Assembly (NCBI GenBank): GCA_016858145.1
Contig: JAEHOE010000156.1
Coordinates: forward strand, 186,001 to 250,000
Source of the DNA: Edaphochlamys debaryana
Lineage: Eukaryota > Chlorophyta > Chlorophyceae > Chlamydomonadales
Length of the DNA stretch: 64,000 nt
Reading direction: 5' to 3'
The notes beneath the pieces are model-generated. The model worked only from the letters and a program-made list of their open reading frames with translations. It ran no database searches and was not told where the DNA came from. Shown one piece after another: positions 29,201 through 40,223 of this stretch; the first letter of the stretch is position 1; every line of letters starts with the position of its first letter. Position numbers and translations under genes: made by a program.

Positions 29201-32200
29201 AAAGGCCCCGCCGGAGCCCCGGGCCGTGTTGAGCGATACGCGGCCGCCGGCTGAGACTGTCAGCCCTGTGATGCCCCCAAACTGGGCGTGCAAAGCCCCG
29301 CCATACGCCCCGGCTGTGTTGGAGGAGAGGCTGCTTCCACCAGACACGGAAGCTTGCTGGATGCCTCCAAACCAGGCGCACACTGCGCCACCGTGCTCGG
29401 CGGCGCGGTTGCGGGCCATCTCGCTTGCATTGGAGAGGGAGAGGCCCCGAATGTGGCCTGATGCTGAGTAAAGGGCACCGCCCCGCTGAGCGCTGTTGTC
29501 TGATACAGAGCTGCCGCCATCCAGGAGTGCGCCGGAAATGCCCCCCGACTGTGAGTAGAGAGCGCCGCCGTAGAGCCCTGCTGTGTTCCTCACAACAGCG
29601 CTGCCCTCTTTGATGACCAGGCTGCGGACGCCTCCACGGTAGGAGCAGACTGCGCCTCCGAAGCCCGCAGCCGAGTTGTCAGACAGCACGGTCCTGCTAT
29701 CCAGCGTCATGTTAACCACGCCTCCAGCATAGGCGTAAAATGCTCCTCCGTCATAGGTGGCGTTATTTTCAACCAAGCGGCTGCCGCCTGTGATGAGGAC
29801 GTTGGCCAAAGGTCCGGCCAGCGAGCACGCCGCGCCGCCAAAAGGCGCCTTGTTGCCTGACAGACTGCTCCCGTCCTGCAGGGTCCACGCCGCTGTGCCT
29901 TGGCGGAAGAAGCAAGCGCCTCCAGCAATGGCCGCGGCATTGGAGACAGTCGTTACGGCTGTCCAGGTGACATAGGGCACCCCGGAGAGCACGGCCAGTG
30001 CTCCACCACTGCCGCCGGTGTTGTTGGAGAGGGTTGTGCGTTCGAAAGCGATAGCGACTGCCGCCCCGTCAGGGGCCTCCACGACTAGGGCGCCCAGGCC
30101 ATAGCTAGAGCTCTGATCATCTCCAGCAGCTCTGTCAAATGCTGCCAGTGTGGTCACCCAAGAGGACTGCAGGTGAACTTCAGGGTCGCCCCAGACGACA
30201 GCGTTGTTGGCGAACGTGCTGTTGCTGATTCGGACCCAAGGCGGCTGAGCTAGTTGCTGCAGGGCGTTCGATGCGACCTGGACCCAGAAGCACGCCCAGC
30301 CGTGTGCGTTGCTGACGTTCGAGCAAAGCGACGCTGCGATGGTGACGCCGGAGCAGCCAGAGACCCTGACAGCGCCGAAAACCAGGGATGGCGGAGAGAT
30401 GGGGCGGCCTCGAACGGAATCCAGGCCGGCAGGCTGGCCCTCTAAGTCTCGGATGGTGACGTTCCGGAGCGTCAGAAAGGAAGTGTTGGCGATGTGCAGA
30501 AGTGCGTTGGCTGTGCTGAGTGGCAGCCCCTCGATCAGGCTGTCCTCGATGAGTAGGTGAGAAGAGCCCGATAGGGTCACGCCCCAGTCATCTTCGCCAG
30601 TCCTCGACCGCAGCGGGTGCTGCTGCTGAGGCGGGAGCCGCTGCCGCAGGGCTGCACCGACAGAGATTTGCAGGGGCGGCTCCGCGGAAGGCTGGCCGTC
30701 GCCGACAGCAGCGCAGTCCACGCTGCTTGCTGTGGGCGTCAGGACGATGCGGCACCGGTGCGTCCAGGGCTGCGGCGGCAGCAGCGGGGGAAGCGTTGCG
30801 GGGCTTGGTGCCGCCGCCAAGCCGGGCGGCGGCGGGACAGGCGCCCCTGCGCATGTACGAAGGGAGAAAACAAGGGAAGACGGCTCATCCATTGCATGGG
30901 ACTCCAAGGGGCCGGCGCAAGCCGTTTCCTCGCCGCTCACCTGCTGCTATGGAGGCGCTACTTCGAGACGTGTAAACCTCGAGCTCAGCGATGCTCAGTG
31001 ACCAGGAGCAGCCGTCCGCATTGACGACGGCGGGCGTCTGGAAGTTTTGGAGGGTCACCCACTGCCCCCGGGCCGCGGGCTGGATGGGCGCGCGAAGGAT
31101 TTGGCCGTCCGCTCCGCGGCCCTCCTGCCGCCACACCAGCGGGTTGGCCTCAATCAGGGGCGTGTCCTCCGGTTGCGCAATGCGGATGCCGCCAACACGC
31201 AGCTCGGCGTTCATGAGCGTGTAACCCCGCCTGCGGAGGGAAGCGGGCGGGGCAAAACATTGAGGTCAGTGCGCTTAGGAGGGCTGACTTTTCGGGGCGA
31301 AACAACGAGGTCAGTGCGCTTCGTTCAAGAACGTTTTGCGTTGAGAGCGAGGCTCCGGGATGGCACATTTGTTTGGCCAACAACCCCTCTTGGCTTTGCC
31401 CTCTCGCCATGCACTGCATGAATGAAGCTGGCAAGCAAAGCCGTGCTAGAGCTCGCGTCTTGCATTAAAGAATAATAGAATCGGGCGCATCCCCTGCCCA
31501 CCCGGCAGAGTCGGTGTTGTAGATGACGATGAGGTCCACAGCGAGGGATGAGCCCAGGTCCACAGAGAGCCAGGGCGTGACGTCGCTGGGGTCTGGGGTT
31601 GATGGATGGAGTACGGGAGGGGGCAGAATGGATGTGAAGGGTGTGTTAGCATCCAGGGCAAAGGCAAATGCCGAACTGCAACTTGAATGGTGCTTACCCG
31701 CACAGCTGGTCTGGAAGAGACTCTGGGTGGCAGTCGCGTTCCCATCCGTAACCCGGCTGGGGTTGCTGGTTGTAGAGCCTGCATCCCGGCTCGAGGCATA
31801 AGCCGTCTTCCTCAAGGCGACGTTGACACGCCCTGAAGCAGGGCGGGGGAGAGGCGGCGAAGACGGGACGTTAAGTTCAGGCCGGCCATTCTACGCTCTC
31901 CATGGGCTACAGCAGGTTAGAACAGGCATACCGCCGGTACTTGCTTATGTGTGCTTGCAACGAATGAAGAAACCCACCTCCAAACACCTCCACCTCAAAC
32001 GAGCGCACGGTGCCAGTCACGTCGTTGCCAAACGTGTCTACGGCACTTAGGCTCCAAGTGCCAGCCAGGGAGGCCGGGGTGCTGACATTCCAGACCGAGA
32101 GCGAGCCTTCGGGGCGGTAGGAGCCCGGTACCAGGAAGGGTCCGTAGTAGATGGTCCGGACCTCTGCAATTGGGGGTAGGCTCGGGTCGTCTGAGAACGA

Positions 32201-35200
32201 GTATAGCCCATCCACATCGATGGGCGCTTCGGTCCGGTTGCTCAGGGACACCGTCACGCCGCTGGGTGATGTGACCGTGAGAATGAGTTCGATGAGCCGC
32301 GTGTGCAGGATGTTCAGGCGGACGGTGATGCTGTTGGCAAACTCCAGGCCACTGCGTGCGGGCCAACGGGGAGAACGATTGGCTTGAGCAAGGCAGTTCA
32401 TGGATCTTAACCTCTGGCCTGGTGTCAATTGGAAAACTCTACCCCGCTTTGGAGTTTGATAGGCGCCTCGCTCACCAGGGAGGCATGGTGGCATTGAGAG
32501 CTACGCCTAAGGGGTCCCCGTCTGGAATGGGCACCTCGGCTCCAGTGTACGAAGCGACGCACGCGTACTTGGGCAGGCTCCCTGCAACAAAAAAGCGGCG
32601 AGATATTCAGAAGGAAGCCGTTTCATGAGGGAACTGCATGAGGGCATGGCCTTCCTTGCCCTTCCTAGCTTCAAGTAGTTAAGCTCACCCGTTGGTAGTG
32701 GCTGGGGTGGCGGCGACGACAGGCGGGGAAGGGGCCGCGCAAAGACAAAGGCTACCCGGTCCACGTATGGCACCGGACGCCCGTTTGGCCGCTGCGATAC
32801 GAGGCCCGCAAAGGAGAATCCTTGCGGCACGGCAACTATCTCCTGCGGCCTGTTGCATAAACCGAGTGACCCAAAATATATAGGCCGCCCGTTTGCTGTG
32901 TAAAAGGTGATGCGCTGAGCACCGTAACCCAGGCCGAAGTCGCCGTTTGCGCAGCAGACTTGCACCGACACGATGGGGCTGTTCGGAGGCGATACGCTGC
33001 TGAAGAAGAACGGGCGGACCTGATCGACGTTGATGTCTCCGCCTGGCTCCCCGTGGCGGGGGCCCAGTATGCCCCCCTCAAACACGGTATCCACATAATC
33101 CATGACTTGGCCAATGTAGCCCTGAGGTAGAAGGGCAGAGAGCGTTACTCAGGGTGAACTGCTTGCGAAATAGTTGGGTTGACGTACTGTACAGTGAGAC
33201 TGGGGTACCGCAAGTGCAGACTGAGCAACCAACCGCTGCCGGTTGAGTTTGGGGAAGCGCCCACCTGCAGCTTGACGGGAGCGTACAGCTTTGCCAGGTC
33301 CTCGTCACTGGACACCGAGTAGCCTGACGTGTAGTTGGTGTCACAGAAGGACTTGCTCACACGGGTTTCGTACCGTACTGTTATGGGATGGATGGGCATG
33401 GGGACGGGCAGCACACGGGGCTCGGAGCTGGATAGGTGATTCTCCATTTGCCCATGCTGCTTCCCTCTTTCCTTGCAAGCTCACCACGCGATGCAGGAGG
33501 CGGTGGCCGCCTCGCACTGAGCGGCACCGGCGGCGCAATTGGCTTTGTGGCTGGCCGGCTGAACACAAAGGCCAACCTGTCGACCGCCAGTGAACTTTCG
33601 TTCCTGGGCTGCTGGGTCATCAGCCCCGCAAAGGAAAACCCATCGGGAACGTCCAAGTACGGCTGCGGGTCATCGCAGGCGTTGGGGTTCCCCAGGTAGA
33701 CTGCTGTGCCGTTTGCGAGCCGCAGCTCCACGTGCTGAGCCCGGAACGCGGTGCCGGGCTGACCGGCGCCGCAGCAGACCCGGAGCTGGATGACGGGGCT
33801 GTTGGGCGGCTGGACGCTGCTGAACTGGAACAGCGGCGGGGCAGCCTGGTTGATGCTGATGGAGGGATCTCCGTGCCTGGGGCCCACGTAGCCTCCGGCA
33901 AACACCGTCTCCATGGCTTCCAGGAGGTTGTTTGCGTAGCCCTGCGGTGCGAGTGAGGAATGACACTGGGAGCGGATTGAATGGCCCCCGGTCCCCCGTC
34001 CTTCATCCCGTTACCCAACAGCTAGCTGTGGCCCACCCACGCACCTGTATGGCGACAGGAGCGTAGAGGACCGCCAAGTCCTCATCGGTCGTGGTGGTGT
34101 AGCCACTACTGAAGTTGGAACTACAGTAAAACTGGCTCAGGCGTGTTTCGAAGTCCGCTGCATGGTGAGGGGCATTGAAACATGAGATGGAGTGAGAAAC
34201 CACAAGGGGAGCGCACCATCCAGACAGCAGCATGCAGCCAGTAGGCCTAGCCCAAGCAAGGTCCATCCCACGCACCCACGCAAGGGTCTCCAACGCAGCT
34301 CTTGGTGCAGAGCACGTCCGGGATGCTCTGTCCGTTCCACACAAACTCGCGTCCACAATATCCCTGGGCTTTCCAGCTCGCACAGTTGGGGTGGCGGTCA
34401 TAGCAAGCTGTGGTCGATTTGGAAAGGGCTCAAGGTGAAAGACTGGAACGAAGATACAGTGGTGGGCTCAAGGTGTCATGCATCGGATCTCACCGCAGGG
34501 GCCGGCATTGCAGGTCTTGGAGCACACTTCGTTGGGAACGCTCTGTTCACCCTGAACGAAGGGGTTATGGCCAGAACAACACAGAGGAGTGGGGCATCTG
34601 AAGGGCAAAGAAAGCGTCCCACCGCCAGGCGTGCCTGTATGTTGCCCCGCTCCTACGTGCTCGCTCCTCTGTGCCTTCTTATCTCCAATCTAGTCCCACC
34701 GCCAGACGTGCCTGACGCCTTGTTATCTCCGACCTAGGGCAGCAGCCCATCTGTTGGCGCCCCGCCGGGGCGACTACCCCCCGCGCTACCCTACCAGCCT
34801 CAATCCACTTACTATGTACCACGAATAGCCGCACTGGCCGGCCGCCTTGAGACTCTCGCAGTCGCTGCGACGGTCTACGCACTCTGAAAAATAATGAGAG
34901 AGGGTTACAGTAAAAGGAAGGGATGGAGCCGTTACCATGCGGAGGCACACAGATGCGAAGACAAGGAAATGCTCAGTCCCGCCATGCATGTAACTCTCGA
35001 ACCCAGCGTTGGACGGCGCGTGCCCCCAAAAGAACAGCACGCACGCTGACCAACGCTCACCGTTGCAGGGGCCCCCGTTGCAGGTCTTGGCGCAGAGCAA
35101 GTCCCGCACACTCTGAGCTTGCTGCGTGTACGGATTCTCCAACGTGTACTGAGGCGCGCAGTACCCTTGTAGCTTCAGGGCTTCGCAATTGCTCAAAACG

Positions 35201-38200
35201 TCCGCGCAGGCTGCGGGCGGAAAGAGAGAGGAAAGCGAGTGAACCGGCAGGTCTTGGGCGGTGGTCCAGCCGGCAGATCAAGGGTGATGCGCGCGTCGGG
35301 CAGGGGCGGCGGTGCGCAAACCTTGGAGCGTGCTCTGCCCCCTGAGCTAGACCCTAGCTATCCATCATCAGCTCGATTATGCCTTTGGTATATGAGTGAG
35401 TATTAAGCTAGAACCTAGCCCCTTCATTGCTCGACCGCCAAATAAGTACCTGTCACGTTGCTGTACGGCGCCGGCGGCGAGGGTGGTGAGGGCGGCAGCC
35501 CTGCAAGCAAGAGGCCACGCGAACGTGGGGTAAGATGCGCACCAATTATGGTACAGGGGAAGGTGGACTCCAAGCTGCTCCAAGCTCCCATCCAGGAGCT
35601 GCTGTGTCCCCTCCTATACGACCCATCCATCCACTAACCAGGTGGTGCCGGAGGCTGTGGCGGCGGCGAAGGCGGTCGGGGTGGCGCTGCAGTAGCTGCC
35701 GTCACTGCAGACAGGACAGATAGACCGACAGGGCGGCGGCGGCGGGATGGGCAGTCGAAGTCAAGCGCAGAGCTTTGCTGCTGGTCGGTTGCCCCGCGTC
35801 GTCCGCTAAGCCGACAGCACTCACATTGACGGAGGTAGACCTCAAAGGAGTGAACGATACCCGCTGCACCTTCGTCGCTGTCAACGACGGTCAGCTGCCA
35901 GGGCCCGGCCACGCTGCTTCCGCCCAGAAGTGGCTGGAGAGGGTTGGCAGGGGCATACGCGCCAGGCGGTAGGAGAACGTCGACGTTTGGGTCGCTGGAG
36001 CTCCGGGGTATCATCAGGTCGATGTTTGTGAGGCTGGAATTGTCTGCAAAGGTGTAGACCCCGTCCACACCGCTGCAGTAGTAGGTGCCCGAGGTGACGG
36101 CGCTGAGCGTTACGCTGGCACTGCCCGAGGACAGCCTGAGAGTGAGGTCGCCCAAACAGGTGTGGGTGAGGTTGACGGCGACTCGGACCGCGTCCACTGC
36201 CCGAATGGCACTGCAGTTGGATGGTGAACACAAGGAGAGATATATAGGTTACTGGTTAGGGTCTGATGCTGGTGGTTGCGTGAGAGGTGCGTGATCAAGC
36301 GGGATTCCATGACGTACGACAAGATGTACGACAGCACCAAGCACGTACGACACCCGCCACTCACCAGCCAGTCGAATTAGTGGCGGTTAGCGTGACGCCT
36401 GTTGAGGGGTCCCCGTCGGGGATGGGCGCGGGGGGTCCAGTGTACCCGAGTACGCAAGTCACTGCGGGCGGGGCGTGCGTGGCTCACGTGCGGTGGGGGT
36501 GTTGATAGATATATGGGGGCGCAACGGAGACCCACCGACCCCAGCTGGTCTTAGAAGAAGGGGGCGAGCACCTTTGCTAATGTACGCTTAGCACTCTTGC
36601 TGAATGCGCGCCGCCGCAGTCGGCCCAGGCGTTTCCACACGCCTTCGACGTACACGCGACCAACAACCCGTCATCATACCTGGCTCCGGGAAAAGCCGGT
36701 TGCAAGCAAGGTAGTCAGACCATGCCTCCTGCAGCTCAGCTGGGAGGGTGCCCCAGCTGGCGTACGGCACGACCTGGTACCGCTGCTGCCTGCGGTCGAG
36801 GAGGGGGTGGCAAGCAAGCAATCACGCAAGCGCATCACAAGCTAGTAGTTTAAGAGCAAGCCTTTGCATGCATTACACGGCAACTGCCGGCCCCTAGAGG
36901 CCACCCAACGGACTCCGCGATGCGGCAGGCACGCAATCAACCACCGACCGACCGAGCGAAGCGTGACGCGGTCATGCCGCACTACTAAGCGCTTCGGCTC
37001 TACCTCGCCCCCGGCTCACCAGTAGCGGCAAATCTTCTCCGGCTCACAGCCGCTGTCGGCCCACAGCTTCTGCTGCCGGGCAGGGGCGGAGCCCCAGCCG
37101 CCAGACCCCGGCACGAAGCGAAAGGTCTCCTGCAGCGCGCCGCAGCCCGCCGAGTCCAGGACTGAAGGCGGCAGGCGAGGCGCAGGTTGGAGGTAAGTAG
37201 TGGGAACACGCCTTTGTTACATCAGGACACGCAATGTTGCGCTTGGTCATACATGGATGATGACGCTTCTAAGCTAGCGGTATGCCTTGCGCGCGCTAGC
37301 CGGCGGCGGTCAGCGCTACCTCACCTGGTGTGCCCACTCGTACAAGGACCTCGAAGGAGTGAACGACGCCCACGTCCCCGGGGCCGATGTCAGCGACGAT
37401 AAGTTCCCACGGCCCGGCTGCGCTTTCCCCCAAGAGCAACAGCAAGGACTGGGATGGGGCGTAGGCTACAGAGGACGACAAAGTTGTGCCAACGAGGGGG
37501 CTGTCTTGGGTCCGGGGGAACAGCGTCCCAATGTTGATCAGGCTGGGGTCGACTGCAAACGTGTACAGCCCATTGACGAGGTTGCAATAGTAGTCTCCAA
37601 CCGAGGGCATCTTGGAGAGGAAGATGTTGATCTCGCCAGACGACAGCCGGATCTCCAGGTCCCCCACGCAGGGGTGCGTCATATTGACGGAGACCTGTAT
37701 TGCTGATACCTCGCCGCCGACACTGATGCAAGGGGGAGGGCGGGGGACGGGAAAGTGATTCCCGTTAGCGTAAGAGCTTACCAAGGGCCCTCTTGATGCC
37801 AGGAGCGGTCCCCGTCACCACTCTTTGACTATCCGCACCCTTCGCCAACAACCCCTTGGCTTGAGCTTCTTTTATTCAAGTTCCAGGCAGCACATGAACG
37901 TCACTTACCATGCAGCACCGTTAGTGCCCACGGCGGCGGCGGCGGCGAGTGTGATGGCCTGTTGGCGGTCTCCGTCGGGCACCGGCGCGTCAGGGCCCGC
38001 GTACACGTACTTGCAGGGGTCTGCGTGGGGGCCAACACATGAAAGGAAAGTTCCGTTGGTGCAGGGGCGATAACGGGGCTTGCTTGTGAGCGAGTGAGAA
38101 CTCCAACGCATTGGGTGGGCGTTGGCTGGGTAGGCGGCGGGTTTGCGTTGCGAGGGGTACAGGCAAGGCAAGGCACTAGCTACTCGCGGCTGTGCAAAAG

Positions 38201-40223
38201 CCGCACCCGCTGTTCTGTGCGTGACCAGGTTGCGCTTAAGTGCTGAGCCTATCTGCCGTATCTGGTGCGGCAAGCTCACCGATGCATGAGTACGACACGT
38301 TGAGGTACTTGGCGGTGCCTGGGCATGGGTCCGATCCGAACGCTGCGAGCGAGCACCCACAGGGATGTTGGGCAACCGATAATGAGACTCCGTTGGCAAG
38401 TAGGAAAGCCTAGCATGTGGGACGACGGCCTGCTGCCCGAAACTCGAGCTCTTTGCCAAGCAACCAACGATCTGACAGCGCTACCAATAGAAAGACGGAC
38501 CCGGCTGCCATAGCTGCCATTGCTACGCCATGAGCCTGCAAGCAAGCCAGCCGTACCTTGACTCGTGGCGTTAACATAGCAGGACTGCCGGCCGTCGCAG
38601 TTCGCAATCACGAAAGCGGCCGTGCCGCTGGCCCGGCACTCCGTCGAGACGGAGGCGCCACCGCAGTCCGTGGCCCCGACCACGCGGCCATAGAGGGCCG
38701 ACTCGGTGGTGATCACGGTTCCCGGGGGGCAGGAGAGGTTGGCGGTGCTGCGCTCACACACCAGCGCTGTCTCGAGACCCCCTGAGGTTGGAGCACGGAT
38801 AGCAGAGGCAGGGTGTGGGCATGCAAAGTTGTGGAATACCTACTAGGGTCTCGGTAGTACCGAAACGCAAGGCTGGTTGGAAGCATAGGTACACACGCAC
38901 ACAGCTAGTCTCTCGTGCGTCACATACAACCCCTTCCGTACGAGGTGTCGTACGTCGCGAACGTTTAAGTAGCTGCGTACCGGAAGGACTACAGAGAATG
39001 CCGTTTGGGGCGGGGCCGCGGGTGCAACCGCTAGGGTTGGACATACATTGGCGTGCCAAGGACACAGCGTGGTAGTGAGATGAGGGCAAGCGTACGTCCC
39101 CCAAGGCTGGCGCCTCACGCACTACCACACGCAGGGGGGGGAAGAGCTAAAGGCTTGCGGGGAAGGTGCGCCCATGGGCAGCACGAGGGGCTGGCGGTGA
39201 ACACGGCGCCCATGGCCTACGCTCGCCCCGCGCCGCGCGCCACAGGCCAGCCGCGGCTGTGCCATACGCAACCCGCGCCGCCACAGGCTGGCCGCAGCCA
39301 GCGGTTGGGGCTGTGCCATACGCAGCCCGCGCCGACACGGCCAGCCGCAGCCAGCGGATGGGCTGTGCCGTACGCAACCCGCGCCGACACAGGCCGGTCG
39401 CAGCCAGCGGATGGGCTGTGCCGTGCGCAACCCGCGCCGACACAGGCCGGCCGCAGCGGTTTGAGCTGCGCCGGGCGGGGCCGCCCCTCGGGGCCGCCCC
39501 GGGCCACGGTTCTCCCCCGTAGCCGTGTGGTGCTGCTGCCGTTCGTTGCGCTAACCGCATATAACCGCCCAACCGCCCAACCACTGCATGCGTCGGGCAC
39601 CAGCAGTGGCGACTCTACCAGGATGTTGGGCCCACCCGCACACACCGTGTTGTCCTTGCCTTTCCCTAACATGGCCCCTGCCTACGTGGCGACACGGGAC
39701 TTTCACTGGAAGTCTCACCCGGGTCCACTACGTTCCCCTACCTCCTACCCACTAGTCCTACGCCTGCGGCCCAATCCCGAACCCCTGCTACCTCCTACCC
39801 ACCGCCCAACCCCGACCAAGTGACCGACGCTTGTGTAGCGCGCAAGCCCCACTGCAGCAGCGCAGACTCATTTCCCCCGCCCGGGCACCACTCCCCACCT
39901 ACCCGCCCCCGCCGAAGTATCTTCCCACCACTGACAGATCCCGTGGTTCCAGTAATCTTGTTCAACATGCCCCTTCCAACGACGAGGCACGCGACTGCTG
40001 CCGCACGAGGCCCCGGCGGGCCCCCTTACCTCCTACCCGCGCCGCTACCCCCCCTGGGACACGTACCCTCGGTCGTGCCGCCACCGTCCTGCGCCGCGAC
40101 GCTCCAAGCCATCACCAGAATGGCCAGTAGCCAGTGAACGCTCGTGGGACCCGCCGCAGCGCACCGCGCTGCTGCCGCCGATGGATGGCTGCGGGTGCGG
40201 TGTCCCCGGGCTAGGCGCTCCAT
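22282..40223 (-). CDS. Gene B: multi-lectin, P-domain, ShK, beta-helix, multi-pass membrane protein
   Basis: Complete 32-exon gene. Exons: 40223-40067, 38781-38557, 38342-38280, 38020-37909, 37722-37325, 37161-37020, 36789-36680, 36461-36365, 36210-35639, 35500-35450, 35210-35061, 34883-34813, 34551-34494, 34407-34276, 34157-34045, 33941-33485, 33377-33265, 33121-32689, 32581-32476, 32351-31978, 31832-31698, 31592-31502, 31230-30941, 30846-26413, 26274-25343, 25153-24950, 24873-24746, 24634-24232, 24058-23841, 23735-23541, 23453-23195, 23082-22282. Total 12,024 nt, exactly 4,008 codons; all junctions are GT-AG and in phase. Order: signal peptide, SUEL lectin (53-148), P domain, W-rich pair (319-402), P domain, Pro-rich linker, three ShK (643-779), two lectin-like modules (780-1151), P domain, F-type lectin (1312-1483), Pmp-like beta-helix (1484 to ~2960), Cys-rich region, about 7-8 membrane spans, Ser/Pro/Ala-rich cytosolic tail. 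Probably a giant surface receptor or adhesin; ligand unknown. Tandem paralogue of gene A. Confidence 0.85.
26275..26412 (-). other. In-frame, stop-free intron in gene B
   Basis: Donor TTCTG/GTGAGGATC at 26413-26412 and acceptor CCCTTTGCAG/CTCC at 26275-26274. The 138 nt are divisible by three and contain no stop, so the open frame reads straight through. The intron translation is Cys/Met-rich and unlike its flanks, which supports splicing. Confidence 0.65.
26413..30846 (-). other. Gene B Pmp-like beta-helix exon
   Basis: A 4,434-nt exon encoding about 1,480 residues, mostly repeats with GGA(L/V/F/I) and NxA/NxT turns (e.g. NKAPFGGAACSLAG, NTAGLYGGALYSQSGG, NSAAQDGGAVYVSSG). This is the signature of Pmp/parallel beta-helix proteins first described from chlamydial outer membranes and common in algal and protist surface proteins. 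The start at ATG 30940 that a plain ORF search gives is not used; the exon begins at the acceptor at 30846. Confidence 0.8.
30941..31832 (-). other. Gene B F-type lectin domain
   Basis: Exons 31832-31698, 31592-31502 and 31230-30941: VNVALRKTAYASSRDAG, SRVTDGN, SDVTPWLSVDLGSSLAVD, VIYNTDSAG, LMNAELRVGGIRIA, ARGQWVTLQNFQ, SLSIAELEVYTS. Reading past the donor at 31502 meets a TAA within ~30 nt, which fixes the exon end that gene A alone would leave open. Confidence 0.78.
31978..32581 (-). other. Gene B P/Homo-B-type domain 3
   Basis: Leader exon 32581-32476 (CVASYTGAEVPIPDGD) and core exon 32351-31978 (VRLNILHTRLIELILTVTSP, VDGLYSFSDDPS, GSYRPEGSLSVW, AGTWSLSAVDTFG, VRSFEVEVFGG). Exon lengths are identical to the gene A counterpart. 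Confidence 0.75.
32689..33377 (-). other. Gene B lectin-like module, copy 2
   Basis: Exons 33377-33265 and 33121-32689: YETRVSKSFCDTNYTSGY ... DEDLAKLYAPVKLQ, VFEGGILGPRHGE, FFFSSVSPPNSPIVSVQVCC, PQGFSFAGLVSQ, VDRVAFVFARP. Same exon phases as the other three copies in the window. Confidence 0.5.
33485..34157 (-). other. Gene B lectin-like module, copy 1
   Basis: Exons 34157-34045 and 33941-33485: FETRLSQFYCSSNFSS ... DEDLAVLYAPVAIQ, VFAGGYVGPRHGD, FQFSSVQPPNSPVIQLRVCC, VELRLANGTAVYLGN, PDGFSFAGLMTQ, VDRLAFVFSRP and a short Pro-rich tail. The domain type is not certain (jacalin-like is my best guess). Confidence 0.5.
34276..35210 (-). other. Gene B three ShK domains
   Basis: ShK 1: exon 35210-35061 (CADVLSNCEALKLQGYCA ... 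LCAKTCNGGPC). ShK 2: split over 34883-34813 and 34551-34494 (CVDRRSDCESLKAAGQCG ... VCSKTCNAGPC). ShK 3: exon 34407-34276 (CYDRHPNCASWKAQGYCG ... LCTKSCVGDPC). All three keep six cysteines. ShK 3 is closest to the single gene A ShK, and both exons are 132 nt. Confidence 0.8.
35639..36461 (-). other. Gene B P/Homo-B-type domain 2 with Pro-rich tail
   Basis: Leader exon 36461-36365 (CVLGYTGPPAPIPDGD) and core exon 36210-35639 (VAVNLTHTCLGDLTLRLSSG, VDGVYTFADNSS, GAYAPANPLQPLLGG, GPWQLTVVDSDEG, IVHSFEVYL). The exon runs on through a Cys/Arg-rich stretch into RPPSPPPQPPAPP, and exon 35500-35450 adds GLPPSPPSPPAPYSNVT. This is the orthologous position of gene A P domain 1. Confidence 0.75.
36680..37161 (-). 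other. Gene B W-rich repeat pair (unassigned)
   Basis: Exons 37161-37020 and 36789-36680 encode two diverged ~35-residue units: FRFVPGSGGWGSAPARQQKLW ending in a Cys segment, and YQVVPYASWGTLPAELQEAW ending in YLACNRL. Shared pattern: (F/Y)xVVPxxxWGxxPAxxQxxW(x)nC. I do not recognise the family. It lies between two P domains and is absent from gene A. Confidence 0.55.
37325..38020 (-). other. Gene B P/Homo-B-type domain 1
   Basis: Leader exon 38020-37909 (CKYVYAGPDAPVPDGD) and core exon 37722-37325 (VSVNMTHPCVGDLEIRLSSG, VNGLYTFAVDPS, AGPWELIVADIG, VGVVHSFEVLV). Typical P-domain strand pattern. The second split codon (TG/T) rebuilds a Cys that is conserved at the same junction in all the P domains here. 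Confidence 0.75.
38280..38781 (-). other. Gene B SUEL-type (rhamnose/galactose-binding) lectin domain
   Basis: Two exons give LVCERSTANLSCPPGTVITT, ALYGRVVGATDCGG, VIANCDGRQSCYVNATS, then FGSDPCPGTAKYLNVSYSC. This matches the Gal_Lectin/SUEL pattern throughout (L-C-G-I-i-YGR ... C-G-sC-v-a ... FGDPCxGTxKYLxVxYxC), including the paired cysteines. Such domains bind rhamnose or galactose and also occur on adhesion GPCRs. Gene A lacks it. Confidence 0.85.
39247..39470. repeat. ~53-bp minisatellite in gene B intron 1
   Basis: About four diverged units of the type GGCTGTGCC(A/G)TACGCAACCC followed by GCGCCGACACAGGCCGG and GCAGCCAGCGGATG. It lies in the 1.28-kb first intron (40066-38782). No coding exon was found in the rest of that intron. 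Confidence 0.75.
40067..40223 (-). other. Gene B exon 1, signal peptide
   Basis: ATG at 40223-40221. A basic leader is followed by the hydrophobic core VHWLLAILVMAWSVAAQ and then DGGGTTEG. The donor CCGAGG/GTACGTG at 40067 is in phase 1 and joins the SUEL exon in frame. Because the hydrophobic core lies ~32 residues in, a downstream Met or a signal anchor is possible; I kept the longest frame. Confidence 0.7.

Noticed and set aside
25343..30846. Recent transfer of the Pmp beta-helix from a chlamydial bacterium
   Set aside because: The region is joined in phase to many intron-containing exons and shares host base composition; Pmp-type repeats are known from algae and other protists.
25256..30940. 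Treating the beta-helix as a self-contained 1,894-residue protein starting at ATG 30940
   Set aside because: The first ~30 codons lie in an intron (exon acceptor at 30846) and the last ~29 in the next intron (donor at 25343); the conserved F-type lectin exon splices in phase to 30846.
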